A stretch of 64,000 bases of DNA from Hofstenia miamia. Lineage: Eukaryota > Xenacoelomorpha > Acoela. Both the position numbers and the translations under genes were made by a program. The notes below the pieces were generated by a model. It made no database searches. It saw nothing but the letters and a program-made list of their open reading frames with translations, and was not told the DNA's origin. This document shows, in pieces, positions 23,725 to 37,099 of the stretch; positions within the stretch are counted from its first letter, which is position 1, and each line of letters opens with the position of its first letter. The stretch lies in assembly GCA_004352715.1 (NCBI GenBank), contig SCFE01000115.1, forward strand, positions 745,459 to 809,458, written 5' to 3'.

Positions 23725-25350
23725 TATATATTCAGAAATTGAACAATAAAGAATACTGGTAACAATTCTGAAAGTGTCAAGAAAAAAAATACACATACAA
23801 AACAATGAATATTTACAAATAATAATGATAATTATGGCAATGTTATTTTCTATTAATAAAATAATCGGGATTGTAAACTTTGTAACCTCTTCAGTCTTTT
23901 TATATTATAGGTGTAAAATTATTTTTTCACATCAATCTCAAAGTTTTTAATATATTTATTTGTTTGATATATTTTGGTAAATTGTTCCATATATTTCTTG
24001 ATGTATTGCAAAATGAATTTTTATTATTTTCGTGTTATATTTAAATGGCTACATTTTTAAGGTTCTACGATTATGTCTAATCAATATTTTAAAAAATTTA
24101 TATTTGAATTTGTGGTATGGAACAATATTATTAAATATTTTAAAGAAAGTAGTTAATAGATTTCTCTACATAATGAACTGTTGATTTAAAAAAGTTCTTG
24201 TTAATTTTTTGTTTTCTATATTCGTTATATAAATGATTAACAGATATTTTTGTAGCATATTTTATTTGCACGTTGAATTTTTTCAAAAGCTGATTTATGT
24301 CGGTATACAGTATGTTTTCATAATTAAAGTGACTGAGTATTAATGTATGAATAAATTGAATTTTTGCTGTAATTAGGTGTTGAGATATATTGCTTAGAGC
24401 CTTAATAATTTTAGTTGTTTGTTATGTAAAATTAAGTTGAGAATAAAAAATTATACTTAAATATTTAAAAGAATTAACTTGTTCTATGTATAGACCTATT
24501 ATCAATTTTTTTCAGAGTTAAAATTTTATTTTCAGGACAACAAATGTCTAAATAGAATAAAAGAATATTATTAATGTTGTATTGAACTTTTCATTTGACT
24601 AAGTAAATTCTATTCCAATTTTTGGTTTTTAATTAATTTAAAAGCTTTAAGACATTTTCTTCTGATTTTTCTTTTATTTTTATCCAAGATCTAAATGGAT
24701 AGTTAATTTTTTGCTTGTTAGAATAAGTTTTTGTAAGGCAATGTTCAAAGTGAGGGAATTCAAAACAAATGTATTTATATAAAGTTTCATTTGCTGAGAC
24801 CATAAAATTATCAATCAAAGTTTGATTATTTGTAGAAATTCTGGATAGAATAATTTAATTTATTAGTAAAATATTGAAATTTGGGTTTTTGGATTTCAAT
24901 TCAGAAACTTTTATATGTGTTTTTGTTTGAAATATTTTTCTTAAGTTTTCTATTATTTAGGAACATTTAACACCTCCGCATTTTCTTTTATTGTAATGTA
25001 AACTTTGGTTTCTATTTATTCTGAATTCTTTAAATTTGTGATTATCAATTGACCAGGAAGAATTTTCATGATAATTAGTAAGATAGGTTACGAATGTTCC
25101 AAGGACAACATTTTGGCTGAGTTTTTGTACGAATTACTTGTACTCAATAATTTTTGAAGAAAGGCTTTGAAAGATAATTCTAATATAGTTAGTCGAATTT
25201 ATTGATTGTACTTTATTAATCCAATGCGTGTATTCGCTTACATTGGATTGGTATGATAAGGCCAGAACAAACAATTCATCAATCATAAGTATTGAACTGT
25301 TTCTTTTCATTTTAGATAATATGCTAGATGAGCAGTTTTTGTAAGAATGC
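23725..25350 (-). mobile_element. CR1/Jockey-like LINE copy A, internally deleted
   Basis: Same family as the copy at 47.9-51.7 kb. Minus-strand text near 24960-25130 (NHENSSWSI-like, then GGV) parallels the endonuclease of that copy, and 24633-24840 (TLIDNFM) parallels its later endonuclease/linker. The 3' part, 23740-24480, matches the C-terminal and 3' end of copy B almost base for base around caataaagaatac and tctgaaag.gtcaag. The reverse transcriptase core between these is missing. The 3' end is TTC-rich rather than poly(A). Confidence 0.7.
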
Positions 25351-26420
25351 AATGGTTACCCTAATTGTAAAAGAGTATTAAATGAAGTACAGAATGCTGA
25401 AATAATTCAATGTTGATTATCAGCAATGCGCACTAAGTAAATCACCAATTTTTCCAGTTATTAAATACCGAATGCGCCAATACACACTCGTTTTCAAATA
25501 TTGACTACGCCTACTGTTTGGCAACCCTATATAATATCACCAAGGCATAGATGAAACTAAGAAAAAATCGTTATAAAATATGCTCAATAAATTGCGTGAA
25601 GTCAATCACAACCTATTTTGTAACAATTACTAAAATATTTTAGCTAAAACTTTAGTATCACCACTTTATAATGTTTCCCTCTATATTCACTATTCAGTTG
25701 AGCCGGGAGTGGGGTTTTTGTGCCACTCCAATAGTATGATTTAATATTCTGAGGGCATATTTTCTTTTATTCAAAAGAATAATTGGTAAAAAATATGATG
25801 CTACACACCAACTGATACTAAATGTAGAAAGTTATTTGTTTTCTACCAAGAACAATTTAATAACAAATTTCTATTATTTTGTTAATCCCAAACTTCCTAG
25901 GAATTGTATTAAATTCTTAAAAAATATTTTATAAAATTGTACTGGGGCAAAAAATGAGGTTGCTGGTACAACGGATTTCAATATATTATGAATAATATTT
26001 CCATTTTTATTAAATAGAAGTTATAATTGGTGGGACCAATGGGTATATTGTACCAGAAAAATTTCATGAGACTGGGATAGGACTGGATTGGAATCAGATT
26101 CAATGCCCCTAAGTTCGATTAGGATCATAAAATTCAGTAGACCATAAGAGGAAGAGGATTTAGATTTTGTACATAAGATCCAGTCTTCTAAGAAATCACT
26201 ATAACTTTCCGATAGACGTCAATCGTGAAAATCAAATTTCGCCAAATTTGATGAATACTATGTAAGAGATAGAACAAACCATGTGGACACAATAAAAGTT
26301 CTTCTGAATACCTTCAATTATAACCCTTATAAAATGGAGACGATTTTGATAACAAACAACGGTATATTTACATGTATTAAATTTCTAACAATACCTGTTA
26401 TTTGCAATACATAGTCGTCA
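25351..26420. other. AT-rich interval, nothing recognised
   Basis: No supported gene or repeat. A short GC-rich hairpin-like stretch around 25699-25730 is not explained. Confidence 0.4.
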
Positions 26421-26429
26421 TATTTGTGA

Positions 26430-27250
26430 GGCGTGTCACTATTACATGCTTAACTAATCCAAGCTCCATTTCTGTCTCCTCTCTTGCCTTCCGTAATGTC
26501 TCCATTGACTTCTAAAACATCTTCTTTGAACTAACGTACATTTTCATGTCATCCATGTATCATAGGTGACTCACTCCTCTACCGTTCGTTTGAAATTGCA
26601 CTCTATGTCTGTCTATTTTCTCCTGCCTCTGATTGGGGTTAATCTAACTACAAACAGTAATTGAGCTGTTTCTCTGGAATATCCCTCAACTAAACCCCAG
26701 CCTTTGTCCATATATTTCAGTTTGTCACTTTCCAATCTCTTTGTCCAGAAACCCAAACCACTTCTGTGAAACTTTATTAGCTTCTAGGATCTTTACTACC
26801 CAAGTGTGTTATATGCTGATGCATGATTTTCTGTGGTCTATCAACGCCATTGTTAAGGTTGTCGTCCTTCTCTTACAATTCTCAACTAGCTCCTGGTCTA
26901 TGAGCAACTGATCTTTGAAAAATTTAATTTTTGTCTTGCATCCTTTTGCACTTTAGTTGCTCTGGGATAAACCTGTATTTCTCTAAGCAGCATATTAGCC
27001 TATTGGCAGACATGCAATTGGCCTTTGGGTCACATTCTTTATCAGAAATGTTTTTTTCACTACTATCCACTCTGGTAATCTACTCAACACACACTCTTCT
27101 AAAGTTGCTGCTAATTTCTCATAAGCATTTGATAACTTCTTCACCCAGTACCCAAATTTATCTCACCTTTGCCTAGTAGATTGTATATCCACCTCTTCTT
27201 TAGGTTCTACTTTAATCTTTATGCTTTGATTACCTCAGCTTCTTGGCCAT
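26430..27250 (-). pseudogene. R4/Dong-like LINE reverse transcriptase relic
   Basis: The minus strand near 26800-26870 reads TTLTMALIDHRKSC followed by HTWVVKILEANKVS, which parallels the WIDYxKAxDSVPHSWIxxxLE block. Near 26490-26570 it reads HL*YMDDMKMYVSS, parallel to HLLYMDDLKLYASS, then ETEMELGLVK. These spellings are characteristic of R4/Dong-type and related LINE polymerases. Stops are frequent, so the copy is dead. Confidence 0.65.
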
Positions 27251-28628
27251 AATCTTTTTCACCTACTCAATCGTCATAGTTGGTCCCTCCTTCGCCCCAT
27301 CTACCTTCGTAGTGGATAGAGGGATATTAAACATTTAGAGGTAATATTTTTTATTAAATTTAACTTGTATTTTAATATTTAGAAATCATATTCTTGGATG
27401 TCTGTTTATTACACTTTATATTTTTGTGAAAAAATATAGATGCTTGCTCAGTTTTTAATAATGCCCAATATTATATAATTTCATTGAATATAATTTCTAT
27501 TTATTTTTTTAGAGTTTTTGTTTCAATTATTTACTAGATTTCTCTCTATTATATGCTGCATAAATAAGTTTGCTCTAGACACGACATGCATGCATATACC
27601 TTTGACAGGATTTCTATTTTAATGAATTATTTCTAAAATAGTTGGTATATAGTCTTAGGCAAGCAATGTCTAAAATATCTCTAGTTTATGGTTTACATTG
27701 TGAAGTAATAGGAAGCTGCGATTCGCTAGTAGTTGGAGAGCATGTAAACATCCAATAGAGATCCATTTCTTTATTTAAATAGTCTCTCGGTAAGCCAATT
27801 AACAGTGTATTCGACATAATTTGATTTAATATCTAGGTATGATTTTTAAATTTTTTATCTTTTCAATTGTGGAATCGTAAAATTATTTGATGATATAACT
27901 TTTATTAATTCTTCTAGTATAAAACTGGTGCTTAAGAAAACGTGATTCCATGTTATCCTAGATTGATAATTCAATGCTGAGTCAATATTGGGTAATTTAA
28001 TTAATCATGATGGAATAGTTCAACTGATACTCTTCACAATTCAATTCATGCATTTGAAAAAAAAATAAAATTTTCTCTAAAATTCAATGGAAAGTTGAGA
28101 TTGCACATTGTGCAGTAACAACAGTTTGTTAATATTTTTGATGTGGTTGTTAAGGGCATTTAAGAGTAAGGTAAGCAGTTTGTTGATTATATTAGAACTG
28201 CACTTCAATTTATTAATACCATTTGCTTATTGATGGATTATTAAGGAATAAATATGGAATTTATTGATATTTAAAGAGGAAACTTTTAAAAATTTGTATT
28301 TCTTAAATTTTGGTAAAGTATAAGTTATCCTGAAACAACTGTGCCTTTGTACAAAGAGCAAAGCAATTTATCGCGTCATAATTGCTTAAGGGAAGAGTGT
28401 ACTCAATCAAATTCTAAGAATCTCAAGTAAATTAATATTTTAAGTAAATCATTCTTATAGCAAAAGACCATCTATCACTTTGAGGAATTATTAAATTAAA
28501 AATACTACTCGCGGTTAGACTTTCATAGCACTTCTGACAAATTCTTATCGATGAAATATAAAAACTAATGCTCGAGGAAAACTAGAGTTCATTCGGAAAC
28601 ACTTACTTTCTAAATGCATATTTATAAA

Positions 28629-28635
<7 letters not shown>
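27251..28635. other. AT-rich interval, nothing recognised
   Basis: No supported feature. Confidence 0.4.

Positions 28636-28675
<40 letters not shown>
28636..28675. repeat. (TA)n microsatellite
   Basis: About 20 TA units, followed by tgagagagaaa. The same right flank follows the (TA)n at 29315-29344, so the two may be copies of one small repeat. Confidence 0.9.
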
Positions 28676-28683
<8 letters not shown>

Positions 28684-28941
28684 AATTCAAAAAGTATTGA
28701 TAATTTTGAAAATATACAACGATATTTATGTTTAAATAGAAATGTTGCCTTATCTGTAAAAAATTCTCATTGCCATTCTTTATGACAATGAACAAACAGT
28801 GTCGAGCCTTGGCTTTCTGTCACATATGACCGTAAGCCATGTTTTTCAATAAATGCCTAACATGCCTAGTGCAAAGAATATAGCAGGCTCCTGTTTTTTA
28901 AAAAGAAATAAATTAGCTTTTTTCTTCTTTGTACAAAGCAG

Positions 28942-29036
28942 AGACTATGATGTATCACGATTCAATTATTTTGATTGTGGTTCTGATCAAGAACTATCAG
29001 TAATTGGACCAAAAGGTCGATTTTTTCATAATTATT
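28942..29036 (+). CDS. Possible terminal exon, unrecognised
   Basis: A pyrimidine-rich tract ending tacaaagcag (28922-28941) precedes an open frame of 31 residues (DYDVSRFNYF through GPKGRFFHNY) to a TGA. The frame and the acceptor-like sequence suggest a last exon, but no upstream exon could be linked and the reading could be chance. Confidence 0.25.
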
Positions 29037-29314
29037 GAAACTTCATTGCGAAAAATATTGCAGTTTATAGTATAAACAATGTTTGTACAGGGAACCGTTT
29101 TTGAAATATTTAACTATATTACAAGATTCGATATTATTGGTATTATAAATAGTTACAGCAGAGAATGTAAAATTTGATGTGATAAAACACTCGGAGCAAT
29201 CTGAAATATGAATCCAATATCTTAGGTGAATAAATTGCTTTGTGACAAACATCAACAAATTTAATCATGTATTTAATTATCGTGCCAAAATTTTTTGCCT
29301 TTCTAGATTCCAGN

Positions 29315-29344
<30 letters not shown>
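29315..29344. repeat. (TA)n microsatellite beside a single N
   Basis: The N at 29314 sits exactly at the left edge of the repeat, which suggests an unresolved repeat length. Confidence 0.85.
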
Positions 29345-29349
<5 letters not shown>

Positions 29350-32300
29350 GAGAGAGAAAAAATTTATTATATATATATATAATGCTTGAACAGAGATTTT
29401 GTTTAACCATTTCGTATGCATTGAAGCCTTATTTCATTAGCCTTTACTCAATAAATATAGTTTGTTATATTGTTATATTGTATATTTATATTTTTTCATT
29501 CCATAATCGTGAGGATACGTAGAAGGTGTGTCAATTGAGGAGTTACAATTTCATGATACATCTATGCCAATGACGATGGCAATATACGCTAACCTGCAAT
29601 GCAGCGAAAACTATGTTTTCCGGGGACGATCAAGAAATGCACTAAAACGTTTGACGTGAACAAACAATGCGTAGAATTAGATTTCAAGTACCACCATGAA
29701 AAAATTGTTCATAATTAGCAGAAGAACAATAATGCTTTTGAAATATCTACTAATAATTTTAACAAAAAATAACCTGACTATACGCTTGCTTGGCTTAATG
29801 GAGAGATGTAAGTATGTGTATATGCACATGTACATTTTAATTCAAATTATATTAAAATGAGTACTAAGAATTTAAATTTATTATTCGAAAGTAAGCAACA
29901 ATTTCGGCATATTTATGTGCCATTCGAAGTATGTTGATGTTAGGAAGAAATAGGTTAAAGACTGTTAATACAATATATCAAATGTAACATATAAAGGTAT
30001 AAGAGAAAGCAACATATGCTTTTCTTGATAAATGAATAATACTTAGAGCATTGGTCTCATAATTGTCCAGCTGTAGTAGAGGAAAAAATTTGTGTACGCA
30101 TATTTTTAATGTTGCAAATAATTGCAAAAGCGGAAATTAACTTGCAAAAATCACAAAACTAGTATTTCTGTGTTAAATAAATTCAATCCTTGTTGTAAAC
30201 AGCATTTGATATTTAATTAATAGGAAAGAAGAATGTTACTAAACAAGTGTTCATTAATTTTTCAGAGAGCTGAAGACTGTAATTGGCGAGAGTTTTGTTT
30301 AAAATCAATTAATTCTCAATAAAATTCTCCCTCTAAGGAATAACTGTAATTAATACGTAAGTGGTTGAAATGCAAACCAGGTAATAGCTCAAAAGAAATG
30401 TAATGTTAAAGAATGGCGACTGTTTGACTTAACAAAGAACTGTAATCTCTTGGGAATAAGTTCTTAATCAATGTAGACTAGTTTGCAGGTTGCTTTAAAT
30501 TAAACTACATGTAATTGAGACTTTTTCTAGTTTTCAAAAACTACATAAAAATTTTCCATTCAGTGCATATGTTCCAATAATATAGTTTTTGTTACGCATT
30601 CAGTAGGGATCTTAACTCAAAATTTTGATTGCGAAAAAGATTTAAATCAGGATTGAGAATTGATTAAAATGAGGTAGTTTCCCTGATATACTAGCTGAAA
30701 TGAAATTTTACTTCACATTAGGTAAATTTAATGCACTTTTTATGATATAAAAATTTTCAAGCTGAAATAAAAATGATTTTCAATAACACTTATTAAAAAA
30801 TTTGTCCTTTAACCTATTTGCATTTTCTACATACGGTTGATTACTGGGATTTGAAACACAATAGTGCATTAGATTAAACCAATTCAAATAATACGCGGAT
30901 AGCTTGTTGTTAGACATTGAATCAAAGTTTAATTTTTTCCAAAACATTTGTTTTTCATCGTCATTTGACAGCAAGGAATATTTACCACAACTTTATTCAT
31001 ATTTCTATCAATTCAAAGAAATATAATTGAAAAAGATGTCATTGCTTCACTTTAAATTAATATATGATAAAAGAATATTTCAAAGAACTCTAGTAGGATT
31101 CACTTTATATATATAGAGAGATTCTGAGTGTAATATTAATATTAGAATGATAGAATAATTAATGTTAGTAAAGTCAAGTTTGAATATATTTTATAAATAC
31201 TGGTGATTGAACATCCCAGAAAATTTATTAAATATCATCAAACTTAATATCCATTAGGTACTCTCTTAAATATCAATATTTATTAATTTCTCTCCAAGTG
31301 TTTTATGTGACGACTACTACTTAACCTCACTTTAAAACTCAAATATATGATTCCTTTATCCCCTTTAAATGTCTTTTCAAATTCTTTTATGAAACACTTC
31401 TGTCTTCTAATTATTTTAATAATGCCCTAAAGTTTCACAGATGTAAATCAGGTTTATTTTCCATTGATCTAATGAAAAGCTAATCGCTCTGTTAGTCAAA
31501 TTAATTGATGTATTGTATTTAAAACAAATGGTTTGTTCTAACTGAAAAGAATAATGTAATTGGAAATTAACGTAAAAATTTACAAGGTAAAAATTGACGA
31601 GTTAGTAAATTGAACAGTGTAATAAGGAAACTTCAAAAAACATTGTTATACAGATGCGTTTATTCTTTCCTTTTTGCAGATAATTTTAGACGATGATTCT
31701 AAACAACAACAAATTGAATTTTAGTTTTCAGCAGCGCACAATAGAATAGATAATCCTCGAGTTGCTTGTTCAACATGAACTTTATAATGACTGTTGATTT
31801 ACTCATAATGAAGAGAGGGATATTGAGTATATTGTGAAGTATATTTTGTTACAAATTCTTGCTTCCACTAGAATGCTGTGTTGGTGGAACACTGACTAAG
31901 CGCAAGTTGAAATATGCAGATGACTTTAAGGATTTTTGAAACCGAATATAGCACAAATAGAAATATTGAGGTTGAGTTTTTGAAGCGTACGATATGTTTA
32001 GCTTTATTGGAAAAATTTTTACCCTTAATACTTATATAACCAATTGTGCACTAAAAAAAGACTTCTTATTCATATCACAATTTATATCTGAAATGTCTAT
32101 ATTGTTTTTCCAATGTATTTTTTTTAAAATGCATTTAATCTTTTCATAAAAAGTCCAAGTCAATCTATCGAGTATAATATTAAAAAGTCTGCAATCAGGA
32201 ACCTGATATATTTAATCCGTTTTTGGCACAGAATTTGAAATTCATACTCGCATTTTTTAAAAAATAGCTCTTAATTTTATATCAGAAAACCGTTGTAGTG

Positions 32301-33685
32301 GTCGTCCCAAAAACAAATATATGAATGCATGTCAACATCATTTCAGTGGCGTTTATCGAAGGTGAACGAAGGTTCTTTCCCATGAACTTCATTGTCACCG
32401 ATCTTCAGAATAATATAGATATTTTGCATCTCTCATATTCGATGTTTAGCAGCCACAATAATACATGTTCAAGCATATGTAATACAGATGAAATGGTTAC
32501 ATATTGGCTACTTCACCATCGATCTGCTCTGAAGAATCATTCCTGCCAATGCGACGTAGACAAAAAAGTTAAAGTCCAAATGTTGTTTATTTGAACACTG
32601 TGTAATTTAAAACTCGTTAGAAGCGTGTGGGGATCTATCTATATTGTGCCGTTGAGCCGCCCTAGTAATATTTTAAATTTTGCTGCATGTATCTTTAGTT
32701 TAAATTGAAATTCACACTAAAAATTATAAAACACCAATTTGTAGCATGTGGGGTCAAAGAGCCAAAGGCAAATCCTGTCAGCGTCATCACTTCTAAAAAA
32801 TAGCATTACAAAGCTGTATCAGAACAGTATAATTTATGTAATTACGTTGCCCAACATTGTGCTACCTATTCATATTATTTGATAAATTTCATAGCTTGTA
32901 ATTAAATTGAAATTGATATTTATCCAGACAAGATATTTTTAACTTAATTTATTTATATTATATGTAGAACAAGAAAGATGCCAAGTCTTCTCCAATTAAA
33001 TAATAAATTGTTGACTAATTATTTAAATGAATAATAATGAACGTGTATAGTCTAATAAAACATGTATATTCAAATTAGAGGTGTCGTAAAAGTTGTGCTT
33101 TCTAATTAATATATTTAATCATCAAAGTCATTGGCAATACGTTGACTGCTAAGCCAATCAAATCATGAATAATCAAAAGTAAATATTTTGTTTGTTGATC
33201 TTTGTCGATAGATTGAATATGAATCAAGTAAGCCAATTATGGCATAAACACAGAAATTGTAAACATTCAAATCTATTTTTAACAAATATTTTGATTATCA
33301 CAAATTATATATGGAAATATTTTTGTAGAGGTCTTTGACAGATAGATGTCATTTTTAGCATAGTTTAAGATTATCATGTTTCTAAGTAATTTAATAAGTT
33401 CAAATGCAGTTTTTATTTGGCAAATTAAAATCATATTTACAATTTTAGAAACTGTGTTAATTATATACAAACTATAAATAGTGATTGACTGTAGAGATGA
33501 CAAAAGAAGTCCCAATTAGTTTTTATAAATAATTAACTGACCGAGAAACATTAAATCGATTTTTGATCGCAAAATCAAATAAATTACAAAAATGTTGACT
33601 TGCTCTTTCAACTGACAACCAATTTCCGATTTAAGATTGGAGTTTTTAGTATAGTATTAAAGTTCGTTTAGAACAAGTCACAACG
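29345..33685. other. 4.3 kb AT-rich interval with one weak open frame
   Basis: I see no transposon or RNA gene. The only frame that reads like protein is on the minus strand at 30780-30990 (DDEKQMFWKKLNFDS, AYYLNWFNLMHYCV), about 70 residues with a stop just upstream. It has no convincing splice sites or family match. Confidence 0.35.
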
Positions 33686-34589
33686 ATGAAGCCTCTATTC
33701 AATCATTTTGTTCTTTTCATTGTCGTCATTTCACTGTATATTATTCAGTCTACCGCTCGCACACTTAGAACTAATGGTTTTGGTGGTGCATATGCAAAAG
33801 GTATGTGTGTCATCTATATGCTAAATAGAATAAATAAATATATTCACACTTTAGATCTAATAACTAAAAAATAAACAGTCTAACTTGAATTTTAATATTT
33901 AAAAGGACCTCAAAAAATGTATTAAACAAGTATTCTTTCGATGTTTAAATCCACAAAACTTATTTCTGAGAATCAATTTCAGCTGGCGCAGGATGCAATT
34001 TTGGAAAACTCCTACAAAAAATTCAGCAAATTTTTCTAAACAACAGATATATGTAATTAAATAAAGAAATGTGCACAACTCCAACAGATTAATGAAATCA
34101 TTTAACTAATTGACAATGTGAATGTTCTTAAAGAATTTTTAGAAATTAATATGATATTATTTATTCCAGTTTGATTCATAAAAATTTTCACTTATAATAG
34201 TTGCTTAGCAAGGACTAAAATTGATAGACATTAAATTTAGTAAATTTTAGTAAGACAATTTTGTGTAACTGCTACGACAAGCAGGGAAGGCAGTTTTAGT
34301 TCGTTGCAGAAAACATTTTAGCATAAATTCTATGGAGAATTTACAATGGTAAAGAACAAAACAAATTTCATCTAAATGTCAAATGGCGTAAAGCAAGTAA
34401 TTATTTAATTTAGACAAAATTTCCTGCATGTCAATTTGGTTTATTATATTATACTTGATTTGGACACAAGATGGCATAGAAGTAACAATTTAATGATCCA
34501 ATTTAGGTTCATTTGGCAAAAGAGGCATTGCTGATGGCGTATATTATGGTAGATATGCTGAAGGTTTCCCATTTGATTCAATACAATAA
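33686..34589 (+). CDS. Candidate neuropeptide precursor with amidation and dibasic site, two exons
   Basis: Exons 33686-33800 and 34507-34589 join at phase 1 across a 706-bp intron (AAG|gtatgt donor, atttag acceptor) to give a 65-residue protein ending in TAA. Residues 1-24 form a classical signal peptide: MKPLFNHF, a hydrophobic FVLFIVVISLYII core, then STA before the likely cut. The mature part begins RTLRTNGFGGAYAKGSF (25-41), followed by GKR (42-44), the consensus for prohormone convertase cleavage and C-terminal amidation. The predicted product is thus a peptide ending SF-amide. The remaining 21 residues start GIADGVYYGRY and echo the first peptide (G-GAYAKGSF against DGVYYGRYAEGF). The plan of signal peptide, one amidated peptide, GKR and a C-terminal peptide resembles SIFamide-type precursors, but the sequence is not one I recognise. 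The ATG is the first in frame; no homology search was possible. Confidence 0.72.
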
Positions 34590-37099
34590 CTTAAGCAATG
34601 TTTTTAAATTGTTTTATCTGTTTAAGAGTAAAAATTTACGGTGGTAATTGTTATTTTATATCGTACATCAATTTCTTCTATTAATTGATTTGAAATTTTA
34701 GAATCATGTCTACCTCTAATAATTACTATGAAGGTAATATGAAATATGCAATATTGATAATAAAAATTGGATAATTCATTTGTGGCGTCATTATTAACAC
34801 TTAAGTAAGCACTAATTATATTATAAATTGAATGTGATTTTAAAATTTTCAAACATGTAAGCCTCATATAAAGTCATGATATTTATTCAGCATTTACTGT
34901 AAATTAATATCATTTTTTTACAATCTTTTCCAGTATTCGTATTTCATGCCATAATGACAATTGTGAAGTTGCAAATATAATTATAAGGAACTGAAATTAT
35001 ATTTGAGAAAAGATTTTAAAGTCTTTTATAAATACGTTTGAAGAAATGAAAATTATTTTTTGAAAATAATTTGCGAATCATATTCTAAAATGTTTTGGAG
35101 AAATCCTTATTCAAATGCTTCTCATATACCTTAAAATAAATTTTGCTCTCCCGGTCATTTCTTTTATAATTTTCCACTACTAAATGTTATTAAAACGTCA
35201 AAATGAAATCGCACTTGTCTAAGTACATGTCCTAGGATTACATGTTTTTTTTGGTTAGCCGTATTCATTTATCTTTAGCTCATTTGTTTATTTAAGTTTT
35301 GCTTATCTGGGGTGGCCGATTTGACCCCCTTCCATATTTTTAGATATAACCGTTTTTTTAAATATACGATCCTTCCATGACTTTTTTTTAATTTGTTTGC
35401 AACTTTTGACGAAAAATTATGCAGATAGGGTCAAGGGTTACAAAGTTATAGCGATTTAAAAAAATAACCCAGGAAAAACGGACATTTCTTAGGAGTTTCA
35501 AAAATAACTATTTTGTATGTAAAGGCTATAAATTGAACCCAATGCATAATTTTCAATCCGAAATTATAATTAAATGTTTTCTAAGTTATATTTGCATTAT
35601 AGGACTTTTTCTTATTCCTATTTATTAAGACTTCTAACATTTTGTGTCAATAATGAGAAATTTAGAAAATTTCATATATAACCTAATATAATGCGCATAA
35701 TTTATATATTAATTATAGTATCGCGAAATGGTTCTGCCAAGATATATCTCATATGTCAAAATATCTCCACACTAAATTTGGTGTTGATCGGATCTACTGT
35801 TTCTGAGATCTTAGGGGGTGGGCAAATCGCCCCTCTTAGGAATACCTGCTACATAAAGCCCAAGTAAAATGGGGTTAAAATATCTAACATTTCTTGCTTC
35901 TCAGAAGCTATTGGTAAAGGGAGGCAACTTTGATATCTATCATCCCGATGAGATAAACAACTTAGCTTGCCTTCAGAGTTTCTATATTATTATTTTATAA
36001 TTATGTTGTACATTATGTTTTGGGAGCAGTTATTTTATAAAATTAATTTGTAGAATTATATTTACACATATATACATTGTGAAATAGTTTATTTTTTATA
36101 ATACTATAAAAAATATATTTCAATGTAAATCGTTAATCACCATAATTAAGATTGAATAACTTTAAACTGAACTGTTTTCATTACTTCACTTATACAATTT
36201 TATAGATATAGAAAAACAAATTAAATATAATAAAAGGATTATAAGGAGGGATATTAGCCATTTTTAACTAAGAGTCAAAGTGAGCAGAATGCCTCTAATT
36301 ACGTTTCTCTTTATTCAATAAATTGAAAAAATATATCAAAAAATCATAACTAATATTTCTTTGGTTTTCTTATTGTTTTTATTGAAGAGAGATTTCAATA
36401 ATTTAGCTTGGACACAAAAATTTAGCCATTTACGTGAATTTTTAAACAACAAATTTCTTGGGCAGAAGTTAGTGCATTATTGAGTTTGGTTAGTAGAAGT
36501 CTATTTTCAAATTTTGAAATTTTTGAAGAATACATATTCTGATTTCTAATTTTATTCAAAGAATTTGATTGAAGACTTCTTTAAAATCAAAATTTCTTTT
36601 CATATCGCTTAAGGGCTTACTCAAACAAAACCTCCGGAAATTTTAAATTTCACAGTTTTAATTATCAAGAAAATAATTATTTTAAAAAAACGTATATATA
36701 CTAGAAATATGTATATATGAATTCAGCACTAATGCCGGCTTGTAGATATATCTCATAGAATAAAATTTTATTGATATTAATGCATGTGGAAGAGTGGTTT
36801 AAAGATTTTTTGAATCTATCTGTGAAATTTCATTTTACTTGTTGGAAGCTTTTGGAAACTAATGGTTGTAGAATCGGTGTATTTTCTTACGTTAAAATAA
36901 GTTTATGTCAAAATTCGAAATTCAAAATTACAGCACACACACATTGCTTAGATTTTATTATACAAGAATATTCAGTAAAACAATAGGAATTGAAGATAAA
37001 GTATAGCGGCAGTCTACAACTCTGTGATCAATGTTTTGCGCGGCCAAGTGGCGGTTTTCCGTAGGATGTAGCAAAGAAATTGTCATGACTGCGAAATTG
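34590..37099. other. 3' flank of the peptide gene and AT-rich interval
   Basis: An aataaa at about 34757 could be the polyadenylation signal of the peptide gene. A fold-back element lies at 35309-35834. The rest holds nothing I can support. Confidence 0.45.
35309..35834. mobile_element. Possible non-autonomous DNA element with GC-rich inverted ends
   Basis: The left end ggggtggccgatttgacccc and the complement of the right end gaggggcgatttgcccaccc share the core GGGG..CGATTTG.CC. Both are GC-rich islands in AT-rich surroundings. There is no coding capacity and no clear target duplication, so this is a candidate only. Confidence 0.4.
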
